Shown piece by piece: positions 24,101 through 34,605 of a DNA stretch of 64,000 bases. The notes beneath the pieces are model-generated. The model saw only the letters and a program-made list of their open reading frames with translations. It had not been told where the DNA came from and ran no database searches. The position numbers and the translations under genes were made by a program. Within the stretch, counting starts at the first letter, position 1, and each line of letters begins with the position of its first letter. Source of the DNA: Microglena sp. YARC (Eukaryota > Chlorophyta > Chlorophyceae > Chlamydomonadales > Chlamydomonadaceae); contig CM039464.1 in assembly GCA_022414725.1 (NCBI GenBank), positions 27,836,488 to 27,900,487 of the forward strand, given 5' to 3'.

Positions 24101-25650
24101 CCCTCTCCTTCCTCAACACATTGAAATGCTTACGTTATCCCCCCCACACACGTACACAATCTCTCATACCCTCCACACACACTCATCTTCCCCAACGTGC
24201 GAAACCTGTTCCTAGGCTCAACTGGCCTGCTGGTGCAGCGACAAAAAAAAGCTTGAAGGCAGTTCAGAGCTTGGGCACTAGCTTGAAAAGCATCATCCTA
24301 GAGCAGTGGGGCAACTCTACGGAGCCATTCATCGAGCCCTTATGCGACTTGCTTACGAAGCTACTCAAGTGAGTGTGGGGCTAGGTGTGTGGGTCCCACC
24401 CCTATCCCTTCATAAGTGGTACATGCTACACTGTTGCGCTTGTGGGTGTCGCCTTACCACCACCTTACACACAAATCACCATCCTAGAGCAGTGGGGCAA
24501 CTCTATGCAGCCATACATCGAGCCCTTATGCGACTTGCTTACAAAGTTACTCAAGTGAGTGTGTGGCTAGGTGTGGGTGGGTGGGTAGCTAGATTTGGGT
24601 GACTTGGTCTACGGGTGTTGGTGGGTGGCTAGATGTGGGTGACTTCATTTTACGGGTGTGGGTGGGTTGCCAGATTTGCCACCGCTACCCTGTGCGACTT
24701 GCTTACAAAGTTACTCAAGTGAGTGTGTGGCTAGGTGTGTGGGTCCCACCCCTATCCCTTCATAAGTGGTACATGCTACACTGTTGCGCTTGTGGGTGTC
24801 GCCTTACCACCACCTAACACACAAATCACCATCCTAGAGCAGTGGGGCAATTCTATGCAGCCATACATGCTACACTGTTGCGCTTATGCGACTTGCTTAC
24901 AAAGCTACTCAAGTGTGTGTGTGGGGTGGGGTGGGGGGGGGGGGGGCTCGATGTGGGTGCCTTTGTCAATGGGTGTGTGGGGGTGACTAGGTGTGGGTGC
25001 CGCCCCTACCCCCTTTGAAGTAGAGAACGGCAACTAATATTAGTGTTTGAAAAACTAGTTCTATTATACTGTCACCATTATATTAGTTTGACAAATAAAT
25101 TCAAAATTCTGGTGAGAGGGATCGTCCGCCTAATATTAACTTATATATTTTATTCATTCACTTATATTAACTAACTTAGCCATTCCCTACTTATAAGTGA
25201 TACCTGCTACACTATGGCTCTTGCGAGTGTCGCCTTAGCACCTCCCAATCATCACAAACCCCAATACAAAAAACAACGCACCAATGCCCCTTACCCAGTC
25301 CGTCGTTTCCTTGTAGGTATGACCCAGACAAGCGGCTTGAAGCCCTTGAAGTCTTGGGCGACCAGTTCCTCAGCCTGCAGCTGTTCCCTCCCCTAAACTC
25401 AAACTAAAAACCCAGCCACCAATGCCCGTAACCACGTCCATCTTGTCCTTGTAGGTATGACCCAGACAATCGGCTTAGAGCCCATGAAGCCTTGGGCCAC
25501 CAGTTCCTTAGCCTGCAGCTCTCCCCCAATGAGGAGGGGACTTCCGCTGCAGCACTGGCACAGGTCAGCAATGCAGCTGTTGGACTGTCAGCCCAGACCA
25601 GTTCAATGCCCACTACCACCATGGTGACAGCCGTAGAGACAGGCTGCTGA
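17538..25650 (+). CDS. LAMMER/CLK-type dual-specificity kinase (AFC-like, about 463 aa)
   Basis: Family role: nuclear phosphorylation of SR splicing factors. Exons: 17538-17624, 17727-17892, 18025-18051, 18955-19108, 19931-19982, 21479-21748, 22170-22326, 22790-22918, 24216-24368, then terminal 25455-25650 (or 25317-25407). Kinase features in order: glycine loop GEGTFGRV (92-99), VAIK Lys114, alpha-C Glu129, HTDLKPEN with catalytic Asp211, DFG Asp255, [13 protein letters not shown] substrate loop, and the LAMMER-type motif [12 protein letters not shown], where the usual Ala is Gly. All junctions are in phase except exon 7 to exon 8. Exon 7 ends with one base of a codon (ACA G|gtgaga) while exon 8 needs two, so one base is missing or an unusual splice is used. 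The N-terminal region (about 80 aa) is short and not strongly RS-rich. The 3' exons are duplicated. Confidence 0.9.
18140..18184 (+). repeat. Poly-C run in kinase intron 3
   Basis: About 36 consecutive C residues interrupt otherwise ordinary intron sequence just 3' of exon 3. Long pure G or C runs recur through the window. The exact length may be unreliable in sequencing. Confidence 0.85.
19150..19370 (+). repeat. Tandem CATGCAAACACCCACA repeat
   Basis: Three or four units of about 60 bp carry CCACGCCCATGCATGCAAAC and CATGCTCCCCCATCCA. They follow kinase exon 4. Frames on either strand are artefacts of unit length. Confidence 0.75.
19983..21478. repeat. Kinase intron 5: dispersed repeats and CCCAAAC-rich tract
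   Basis: About 20036-20100 and 20630-20685 (inverted) are GGCCAGCC family copies. About 20484-20550 is a TTGAACTTGGTTACATGG family copy. About 20752-20932 is AT-palindromic MITE-like copy 3. About 21010-21260 is rich in AACCCAAACC and CCTAAACCC. A short TTTGCTTACCATTTCCTGAC-type segment appears twice (20975 and 21350). No exon was found. Confidence 0.65.
22327..22789 (+). repeat. Kinase intron 7: GAGCTGGGCTGATTAGAAGG repeat
   Basis: About 22340-22640 contains six to eight degenerate units of 40-50 bp around CTCGGCCTGAGCTGGGCTGA. A poly-C run lies at about 22707-22728. The acceptor is CTCAG at 22785-22789. This is the intron with the phase conflict described for the kinase gene. Confidence 0.75.
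22930..22960 (+). repeat. Poly-G run after kinase exon 8
   Basis: About 28 consecutive G residues begin 12 nt after the exon 8 donor (AAG|gtgtga). Confidence 0.8.
23300..23482 (-). repeat. Nested repeat with minus-strand tRNA-like (Ser-like) unit
   Basis: About 23300-23392 repeats the GGGGCGTGGT...CTACCATGGCGGTTGAC block seen near 3130. About 23399-23482, read on the minus strand, has GGCGAGTGGTTCAATGG (A box) and GGGTTCGAATCCC (T stem-loop). The ends GTGC and GCAC can pair, and a serine-like GGA occupies the anticodon region of an imperfect stem. It is read as a SINE or tRNA pseudogene. Confidence 0.45.
23638..23858. mobile_element. Foldback (long-TIR) element copy
   Basis: The left arm is CATAGCTTTTATTTTCAGCT followed by ACAAGCAGCAGCTTCT. 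The right arm is its inverted form, AGGTGCTGCTGGTAGCTAAA then AATAAAAACTATGAG. Arms are about 33 bp with internal CAGCTTC/GAAGCTG repeats. Relatives are at 57535-57730 (in a NACA intron) and in reduced form at 26795-26880. No transposase is visible. Confidence 0.65.
24369..25316 (+). pseudogene. Tandem partial copies of kinase exon 9 in the following intron
   Basis: The real exon 9 (24216-24368) encodes [16 protein letters not shown] through [10 protein letters not shown]. Its 3' half plus donor recurs at about 24475-24556 (ATCCTAGAGCAGTGGGGCAA through TTACTCAA|gtgagt), 24690-24722, and 24828-24913 (internally rearranged, with gtgtgt in place of gtgagt). Intervening spacer is also copied. The copies lack an intact 5' acceptor, so they are probably decoy exon fragments. 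Confidence 0.85.
25317..25407 (+). CDS. Alternative kinase terminal exon (copy a)
   Basis: This exon follows CCTTGTAG and encodes [20 protein letters not shown], then a short tail ending in TAA. Copy b at 25455 reads [20 protein letters not shown]. Copy b keeps the HEAL.H.F pattern typical of the kinase-domain end (R-x-x-x-x-EAL-x-HPF). Copy a is more diverged (LEVLGD). Both have identical acceptors and fit the phase of exon 9. Either alternative C-termini exist or copy a is decaying. Confidence 0.65.
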
Positions 25651-26480
25651 CCGCTCAGTTACTATCGTATGGAGCAGGTGCCTTTTCAATACTTTCTCCA
25701 CAGCTCAGTTCAACCCAGGTGGAGCAAGGCAGCCATGGGGCTACCCAAATAAACCATCTCTATGCCCACAACTATCATAGGACTGTCAGCCCAAACCAGC
25801 TCGATGCCCACTACCACCATAGAAACAGCCGTGGAGACAGACTGTTGGCCGCTCAGTTACTATCGTATGGAGCAAGTGCCTTTTTATTACCTTCTCCATG
25901 GTTCATTTCAACCCAGTTTGAGCAAGGCAGCCATGGGCCTATGCCCACCACGACTATGGTGACAGGCTGTACCCATTACCACTGTGGAGACAGTTTGTTT
26001 AGCACTTACTGCCACCCGCATTCAGCAGGACCCGTCGGGCTGCTGACCCAGACTAGCTCTACCTCCCAACACCTTTTATATGGTACTGCTGGTTCCAAGA
26101 CGTCCCTACACGTCCGAAAGTACTCATCCTATATTCAGCTGTTGCGTGTGTCTGTAGCGTGTTCTGATGTTGCGTGTCCTGCTGCTGTTCAGCTGTCGTG
26201 TTTAGATGTTGCGTGTCTACAGCGTGTTCTGCTGCTGTCCAGCTATCATCTAATGTGTTCAGCTGTTGCGTGCCGTGTAGCTGTTCAGCTTCTGTCATGT
26301 GGCGTGTTCAGCTGTTGCGTGCTGTGTAGCTGCTCAGCTGCTGTCAAGTAGCGTGTCGTGCCGCTGTTCAGCTGCTGTCAAGTAGCCTGTCGTGCTGCTG
26401 TTCAGCTGTCAAGTAGCGTGCCGTGCCGTGCTATCCAGCTGTCAAGTAGCGTGTTCAGTTGTTGCGTGTCGTTTAGTGAG
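25651..26480 (+). repeat. Downstream tandem repeats of the kinase terminal region
   Basis: About 25565-25950 holds two to three units of about 190-200 bp (GACTGTCAGCCCAGACCAG, ACTATCGTATGGAGCA). The first overlaps the kinase stop. About 26130-26480 is a 20-40 bp minisatellite of GTTCAGCTGTTGCGTGT type. Long plus-strand frames over this region arise from the repeats. Confidence 0.75.
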
Positions 26481-28090
26481 GGGATTCGAAAACTGTCCTT
26501 CTCCTTTAATTTATTTGATTTGCCACTTGACGGATGAAATCCGTCACTGCTGCTGACTGTATGAAATCCAGTTGCATGAAACCCAAATGATTGCATGAAA
26601 CCATTAACAGGGGCCAGCCTGGGTCTGTATGCTTTCAAGAGGCCTCGTGTGCCCAAGAGCACACCTGCCCATTTGATATTCAAGTGTTTTCAGCGTAAAG
26701 CAATACTGGGGCGCACACCAGTTTCATTTCATATTGACTATGTTACGTATGCGCAGGTGCCGAGCAGCCATTAACTATCTAATTTTCTTTTTGGCCTCCT
26801 GTGGCAGCTTCCAGCCCGCTCCCCTTGCAGCTTCTTGGAAGCTGCCACGTGCAGCTGAAAATAAGTACTATGCATTTACATATCAAGATTACTTCCATTT
26901 CACCCCGGCCCTGTGTTTGTTTTCACTACTTGACTCTGTAGAACTGAAGTGCGCTCAGGGATAAGAACTACATTTCATATTTAATGTTTGGTTGTTGATA
27001 CGCATGACGGGAGTGCTGACTGTGCTGCTGTGGTGTTGAGCTGTTAGTGACTTGGGTGGACTACCTGTGTTTTGTCACAATTCCATATGTTTTGTTTCAC
27101 ACACCAGATCCACTTGGTGTATTCGGAGAGGCATGCTCCACGTCATGTGTCAGGTGTTCTGCTCTCCACTGCATGTGGGTTGCATTTCTTAATTTGATTG
27201 TTCGAGGGTTTCCAGGATATTGTCTCTGTGCACCACCACCACCACCACCAGCATTCTCATGTAAAACAGCAGCTCCAATATCACCACCACCAGCAGCCTA
27301 CCCACCACCACCCACCACCACCACCACCACCCACCACCACCACCACCACCACCACCAGCATTCTCATGTGAGCCATCCTTAAGTGACATTTCAATATTTA
27401 ATATTTTATAGGTTGCTTTGCACATTTCATTTTATTTTGCTTTCCACCAAGCGCATTCCCTCTCTTTCTCTCTCTCTCTCTCTCTCTGTGTCTCTCTTGA
27501 ATTGAACTTGGTTACATAGCTCCAGCCAGCAATTTGGCTGTTTGTCGTCTTCGGCAGTACAATTAATTACCAAGGAAATCTCTCTCTCTTCAGCCAACTC
27601 TGGGCTGCTCACCGTCTTCCATTTCCAAGCCCCCCCCCGTGTGACCACTTACTGACTGATCTTTGTACATGAACGGAATGACTGCCGGCCTAGGTGTTGT
27701 CAGGCCTTGCATGTGTATCCTTGTAACGCCTTGTGGATTGATATTGACAAATAGTGTAAATGTGTTATGCATTCGGTGACATGTCTCCAGCCTATAAGGC
27801 TGCTCGCTGCCATCGGAAGCAACATAATCAGCTTTTCAGTGCCAGCAGAGACCAAACTGCATCCACTGCATTCATAAGAGGCATGCTGTATGTATGAAGC
27901 GTGTCCTAGGAGTGAAGCGATCTGTCCCCCAGGCCCCAACTTGAACTTGGTTACATAGCTTCAGCCAGCAATTTGGCTGCTCGCCGTCTTCGGCAGTAAA
28001 AACATTAATACCAGGAAAATCTAAATTCGAACAAATCACTTTTTCCCCCATTTATTTTTCGTTTTCTCTTTTTTCAGCCCCCAACACATT
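26481..28090. other. Intergenic region with repeats
   Basis: It contains a reduced foldback element (about 26795-26880), a duplicated CACCACCACCAGCATTCTCA block within a (CAC)n tract (about 27225-27370), and a (TC)n run near 27465. Two TTGAACTTGGTTACATAGC family copies lie at about 27498-27562 and 27940-28005. No gene is supported. Confidence 0.6.
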
Positions 28091-29837
28091 GCCTTGAAGG
28101 AAACAGGTAAATTTACTAATCACCGCTACTGTTTGAAATCAGTAATTGAATTCTGGAAAACCATAGTGAAATATTGTGATGGTATCCATAGAATGATGAA
28201 GGGTGTTGCCCTTGCTGATATCAATATGACTAGAAAGAAGGGGCCGCCAAGGCCGTTGGAGAAAGGATGTGTCTGATGCCCTGTTGTAATTCTTGAGAGA
28301 TTCCCAGGATGAATCTCTGGCCACCAATTTACATGGTGTAGGACCTTTGAAACTTTAGCCACTTAGCTGGAAGAAAATGGAAGAGGTCCAGTTCTCCACC
28401 CATAGTTTCTTTTACTACAGCCATAGTTTCCTTCACTACAGCACCAAGTCAGCAGATACGCGCCTTGGAGATGAAATCTCCGGACTACAAGGAAGGAAGA
28501 ATGTTGAAGACCATACTTGGATGTCCTCATCCTGGTATGAGACTATGAGTGTGGTAAACCTGAGATGCCTGCTTACCTGAATCTAATCAGAGACCTACCT
28601 CACTAAGTGATTCTTAATATACTAAAATGGCTAGATTCAGGACTTCCTCCCACTACTCGAATGGCTAAACTGACAGATGGAAGCGACTCATTGTCCCTTG
28701 GAATGATCTAGTATGTCATTGAAGTGATTCTGGATTCGTTCAAGATGAACATCATGTGTTTTTGAATGTATAGACGATATAAATTAGTAGGATGTATATT
28801 AGAAGGAGAGGGCGATGCTCTCTTCCTTGAATTCAGAGTGTTCTTATATTCATTTTTTTCTTTTGAAGGTTTTCTTAGTCTTCATTACTTCTTATACTCT
28901 ATGATCACATAAGCTAACATAAGCTAACTTAGTTCCCCCCGTGTCTCTCTCCGTTCTTCGTCTCTCCATCCGCCGTCTGTCCGACAGATGTCCAGGCGTT
29001 TGAACGATTCCGACCACCTCCGCACCCAAACATTTTGCTCATAGTTGGAGTGCGCATGACTAGAGTTATCAGCATCGCAGCGGTCATGATCCTTCGCAAA
29101 AGCTGTTCAATGTTTGTAGCTCTATTCGGCTACGATTAGCTACTTTCTCCACTACTTTCGAAACTCCCTGCCGGTGACACCTTAAGCGTTTTTCCATGTC
29201 GCTTGCGACACGCTCTTACAACTTGTCATTGTAGTTTCACCTCCTGCCATGGCCTGTGGAGAAAGCTGCCCGAAAGTACCGAGAGTACACGATCGTACGT
29301 AGGTTACTGCCGCGAGCTCCACAGAGCACAGGTCGAGACAGGGAATCGATCAATCGCCATCAAATTGCTTCATCCATCACATTGCCGGAAGTTTAATGGT
29401 CAGAAACTGCGCGATTCTGCCCCTCGTTCCGACTGCTGCGGGTCGGTATGCCAGCCTGTAAGGGCTGGGAATGGCCTGATGGTACTTTTGTAGGTCAAAT
29501 GGGTGACCTTCTCATTTTCTACACCAAATCCATCTGAGTAGAATATACTAGGAGTGTGCAAACTAGTGATTGGCAACTTGGGTAGTGTTTCCAACTTGAA
29601 TAAGGCTCCTGAAACATATGATATTTGTGCGCATTAAGGGCTGTTTTGGGCCAAAATATACCATATGTTGATATGTGCCTTTGATATTATGTATTTCAAA
29701 TTTTCAACTACGGATCTTCCGAATTTCTTGCCGGCGTTAAACATTTTGGTAATATGTGTTCGAGTATAACATATTGGCTCGGGGAAAAGTGTGAGAAGAG
29801 TAACTTATTTATTTTCGGCTTTTTTAGCCATGTCCAG
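28091..29837. other. Intergenic region without recognisable gene
   Basis: Sequence is mostly non-repetitive and compositionally ordinary. Frames at 28094-28276 (+) and 29203-29493 (+) are short and have no recognised motif. The first is rich in Lys/Met with a plausible-looking composition but no splice partners were found. Nothing is called. Confidence 0.4.
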
Positions 29838-30040
29838 CAGGGTAATTCAAAGCGCGCGCTTTTGCGCTTTTGAGCGCTGACTTTTTGACCCCCTCTGCGC
29901 TTTAAGCGCAGTTTTTTGCAACCCCCTGTGGGCGCAGCAAGCAATTTTTGCGCTTTTTGCACTACAAAGCGCAGTTTTTTTGTTTTCAAGTGTGCTAAAG
30001 CGCTGGCCAATTTGGCCATTTGAAGTACCCTGATGTCCAG
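29838..30040 (-). mobile_element. GCGC-palindrome element with a basic frame, copy 2 (inverted)
   Basis: Inverted counterpart of 10235-10445. It keeps the same Lys/Arg-rich frame (ALAHLKTKKLRF to KRKSARFELP) with only a few changes, among them Thr to Ala, His to Gln and Arg to Gly. Confidence 0.5.
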
Positions 30041-31860
30041 GCCAATATTTTGACATTTAGAAACCACCCTGCCCGGAACAATTTTTCGACACTTCACCAC
30101 AAGGTTGTCAATTGATTTTCTGCCGGAAAATCTCGGGCACGGTGGTTTCTAAACCGGTTTAGACTCTAGAGACATGCCAAAACGCGGAACTCGATCTGGC
30201 CCTAGCTACTCCCCCCCGCCCCCCCCCCACCCCCATTGGGGCAACGCACATACAAACGAGATTGTCCAAACGGGCTTGCCTTATTGAGGGGCAAGTACAA
30301 AGAGTGGGGGGATGGCACTTCGGGGATCCACTATCTATATGTTGTGAAGTACGCTTTATGCGGAAAAAACGTTGTAACTTCCTGAAAATTTTAAACAAAA
30401 AATTTATTAAGCCTCTGAACATAATAGTAACCACTAGTCTCAACTCAAATATATTAATTAAGTCATCATCAATGCACATTCGTTGCGTACCATAAGAAAG
30501 GGGTCTGCTTGATCATATCACATCATGCAAAATGTGATACTACCGGTATCAACTGTGGTGTTAGCAACATCAAGTAGCTAGTCAGCTGGTGTGTCACATT
30601 CCGCCATGTTACCCCATGTAGCACCCCGGCTACCTTAAGTTGCCAACTGCAAACGCTTGGAGTTTTTTTTGCGGGATCCCTCTTCATTTCAATTGCGTTC
30701 ATTGCTCGATATCTGGCAGCGAATGGGGACTTTTGCTGAAGGAGGCTACCTGGCTCGGTGACGAAGAAGATGCCATTGTTCCAAACCAAGCCGTGTGGCT
30801 TCTGTTAGCTAGCTAGGCCTAGGCCCCCCTCCAGCCCCCCCCCCAAACCAAACCAAGCCGTGTGGCTTCTGTTAGCTGTAGTGGGCCTTGCTGCTCTTAG
30901 GCACGACGATTCCTAGCTCGCCCGCACGGCAGCGTAGCAAGTAGAGGAGGTCCAGGTGCTTCAAGTAGCCTATGACCATGTCCAACCAAGGCTTGTAGCC
31001 ACACCCATTGACAACTAAGCTGCAAGACAACCAAGGCGCGACGTAGAGGGGGCGGTTGTGTCACAGCACGCAACGTAGGGAGGGTCCGTTGACCAGAAGG
31101 AAGGGTCCGTTTCGTCGCAGAGCGCAGTGAATGAAGTGTTCGTCGTGATGGGGCTCAGAACCTTTAGATGTTACATATCAGGCCACCAGCACGGCTACGC
31201 TCAAGTACCCTAGTAGTGAACACCCTAACAGATTCGTACTGAAGGCTATCCAGCACTAAAAGGGAGGACGCAAGCCATCCCGTGGGATGAAACAAGCCAT
31301 CCCATAACAAACACTCATATGAACATATCAGAGGATACAAATTCGTGACGACTACTACAGAAGTTCACGACACTGTTTTGCCTCGGGGCACCAAGTTATT
31401 GTGGCGACTCCACGCCGAGTACAAAACAGACCTTGGCAGTTTGAAACATGATCTGGATCAATTGTGTAGAGGATCTGGCTAAAGCGGGTAGGCACTACGC
31501 ACAATCACGGATTAGATACACCACACCAGTGTTGGTCAAGACGCTGCGCCTGAACAAGCTTGCACCATACTGACTGCCAACAACAAAATTGCACGTGGAT
31601 TGGTTCCTCTATAAAATAGGTAATAATGTCATACTATTACTGCAGTACTACTACTACTACTGAAGTAGTGCTACTACTACTACTACTACTACTGCTATTG
31701 TAGTCATACTACTACTCCAGGTAAACCTCGGGTGTGCATACAGCCCTGTAGCTAGCAGACCAGGGTTTGTTTTTACGGATGGGTACCAGTGACTTTACGC
31801 GGCACAATGGAGCTCCTGGTAGCCTTTTATGTGCGACTAGCAACTACTATGTTCCTAAAA
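30041..31860. other. Intergenic region, no gene seen
   Basis: Includes a C-rich run near 30210-30230, a direct repeat of AAACCAAGCCGTGTGGCTTC (about 30782 and 30847), and a (CTA)n tract at about 31635-31710. No coding region with family resemblance was found. Confidence 0.45.
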
Positions 31861-31873
31861 AGCAACTCTAAAA

Positions 31874-31920
31874 GGATATACCGTAGCACTCCCAGGACTC
31901 AGGAGTGCTACGGTATATCC
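31874..31920. repeat. Perfect 19-bp inverted repeat (hairpin)
   Basis: GGATATACCGTAGCACTCC (31874-31892) is followed by a 9-nt spacer and its exact reverse complement (31902-31920). The stem is perfect. It is not next to a recognised gene end. Flanking DNA (31930-32040) is a duplicated ATATAGCCCCTGTG...CATGTATATGTA segment. Confidence 0.9.
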
Positions 31921-33139
31921 AACTTGGGGTACTTAATATAGCCCCTGTGTTACATGTATATGTATAATATATGTAATATATAATATATGTATAATATATG
32001 TATAATATAGCCCCTGTGCTACATGTATATGTACACCTTAAAGAAAACCCACACAATTCTTACCCATGATTGTAATATAAATCATGCATGAGATCATGCA
32101 CAAAGAGATCGTGCTTGAGATCATGCATACAGATTAAGCAAGAAATCATGCGTGAGATCAATCATACATGTACAGCTACTGTCTCATATAATGAGTTTGT
32201 ATGATACAGTCCAGGGGTCGCCAATTAGGCTGAAGGGGCTTACCCAACCTCAAAATATGACGTGTAGATAATACGCAGATCTCAGAAGGCCCGCTGCGTC
32301 TCATATCAAGCTCCAACTATCACGTGTATATCCTACGCCGATCAACCTCCAACTATCACATGTAGATCATTCGCAGATCAACCTAGATCAACCTAGTGAC
32401 CCAATTACCAACCCAGATCAACCTAGTGAGTGCAACTACCACGTGTAGACCATGATGACCAACCCAGATCAACCTCCCAACTATCACGTGTTGATCACAA
32501 ACAGATCTCCGAAGGTCTGTTGCGTCTCAAGACACAGATTTTGTAGCGGCTGTTGGGAATCAGACTCAATTTTTGCAGGATCTGCTGTGTCTCAGATGCA
32601 GATTTTGGAGGTTTTGTTACGTCTCAGATGCAGATGTTGGAGTTCCACTGAAGAACCCTGGTCGAGACACTGCGCCTGTTGATAGGGAGCTCACTCTTCA
32701 GCCATGAATGTGTTGGTCCCACTCAAGTCCCAACTATCGTAGGTGTCACCCGACTCTGCCGCGCCTCCATTGATGTCACTGAAGCTGTCATTCCCAGCAC
32801 CTGTGTCCGACCATTCGTCCTCCCCGCCACCACGGCCACCAACCTATGTATTGCAGGGGGGGGAAGGTACAGGGTTGAGGGGTGAGGGGGGCAGGGGTAC
32901 AGGGAATGAGAGGGCACAAGGGTGACCTAGCAAAAGCAGCAAGAATAGAACATGCTGCCAGCCCGGAATCGAATGGAAATATGCCCCCCAATCCATAACA
33001 ACAGGTAGGACATCTGCATGGAACCCACCCTATCACAGGCGACATAACACAGGCAAGATAACAACATGACTCCTGGTAGTGGTCCGGCAAAAAAGAAACC
33101 CATTTCAAGACACACAGCCCACCCTAACTAGACGCCAGC
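31921..33139. repeat. Intergenic repeats (ATATGTA, GATCATGC, ATCACGTGTAGAT)
   Basis: About 31930-32035 is AT-rich with a repeated unit. About 32055-32165 holds GAGATCATGC repeats. About 32250-32500 holds several CCAACTATCACGTGTAGATC and CAGATCAACCTAG units. About 32520-32650 repeats TCTCAGATGCAGATTTTGGA. A poly-G tract lies near 32857. No gene is supported. Confidence 0.6.
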
Positions 33140-33600
33140 TTCACCCTAAGTGCGCCTACTCCTTTGTAGGAGTGGCAACACCATTTGAACTGAATCCTTG
33201 GTGCCCCTGGTTTGTGTCGGCAGACCCACCTCGGGCGAAATTCCTTTACGAACCTAAAAAAAGGTTACCGGCAGGCATCCGAGAACATTCTCCAACTCTG
33301 CATCAAGCCCCCCTCCACCCCCCCTTCACACACACACACATGCCCTCCCCCACCCACCCTCCCCCACAGCACCATGACCCCCACCACCCTCCTACAATAA
33401 ACACTGCCGCCACCAGGACATGCAGCCCACCCTATCACAGCAGCAAGAGCTGGACTGGACGGCAGCTTACCGGCTGGCTTCCTAAATCATATCCCAAGTC
33501 TGTATCATGCCCTCCCCCCACCCATCCACCACAGCACCATGACCTCCTCCCACACCACACACCCTCCTTAAATAAACACTACCACCACCAGGACACCCTA
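33140..33600 (-). repeat. Copies of the SAP-DDL gene 3' edge and a dispersed repeat
   Basis: About 33140-33255 is an inverted AGGAGGTGG family copy. At about 33428-33500, read on the minus strand, is a copy of the end of the SAP-DDL last exon, including GAAGCC.GCCGGTAAGC and the in-frame tail after it. A trace of the GCCGGTAACC motif is at about 33262-33275. Confidence 0.65.
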
Positions 33601-34605
33601 TCACAGCAGCAAGAGCTGGACTGGACGGCAGCTTACCGGCAGGCTTCCTAAATCATATTCCAAGTCTGCATCATCATCATCATTATCCATTTCGTCCTCT
33701 GCCTCTCCTCCTCCGCTCTCTAGTAGGATGCTGTCTTCATCAATGTTATCAGCCTGATCGTCCTTGGCCATGCCCACGACTGCTCGCAGCAGCTCGTGGG
33801 GATACAGAGGGTGGAAGCCGGACAGGGGGTTGAGAGCCTGGGAAGGACGTGTGGGTTTGTGTGCAGGGTGTGTGAGCGGCTTCGTGCACGGGCAGCATAC
33901 TAGGATGTAGGGTGTGGGCAGGATGCTAATGTGTGTGTATGTGTGTGTTTTGAGTGTGAGTAGGTGTGTGAGTTTGAGCGTGAGTAACTCTGAAGAGTGG
34001 TGTGCATGGCTGTTGAACTAAGGACACGGGGTTATTGACCTGGGCAGGATGCTGGTGTGTGCTTGTGTGTGTGCACTTGTGTGAATGTGAGTGTGTGTTT
34101 GTGTGTGAGTAGTGTATGTAAGTTTGAGTGCCAGGGAGTGTGAAAAGTCCTATGCAGCGTCGCAAGCGACGCAGAAAATTGGCAGAGTGTGTTGGCATCG
34201 GAACAAAGGTGGCAACGATGGAGCTGACCAAGCGAGTTAGTTACGCCACCATTTGATGACGTGTCAGGCTTCAATTTTCATTTTTTCGGTCGGACGGACA
34301 AATGGGTAAACATGGGGGATCCCGCCCCCTTGAAGAGGGGGCTCCGCCAAAAAGTGGTGTGCATGGCTGGTGCACGACAGACAAGAACCACTTGGTTAGT
34401 GTTCGTGTGCATGTGTGAGGGGGGGGTGCAAGAACAAACGACACACACCTGCTGGTACAGGATTGAGTCCGGACCCAGGTCTGGCAGTGTCTCCAACTCT
34501 ATAACGATAAGCTCCCCAGTGGTGACGTGCATGAAGGCATCCAAGCGAGCGATGCCAGTCAAGCAGAGCTTATCAGTCGCGGCCTCGGCCCGTGCCATGG
34601 CCTCC
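33601..34605 (-). CDS. SAP-DDL exons 15-16: C-terminal end of DDL domain 2
   Basis: Exon 15 (34605-34449) encodes LCLTGIARLDAFMHVTTGEL and IVIELETLPDLGPDS. The metal-site Asp is present, but the usual Glu-x-Asn reads Glu-x-Glu and the following P-G-M is P-D-L. Exon 16 (33837-33601) encodes GFHPLYPHELLRAVVGMA, matching the plant DDL end, then an acidic tail. It stops at TGA if the GCCG|gtaagc donor at 33637 is not used. If that donor is used, a further exon should exist downstream, but none was recognised. Confidence 0.8.

Noticed and set aside
28094..28276. 60-codon frame with protein-like composition
   Set aside because: It is short, with no recognised motif, no splice partner and no conservation evidence.
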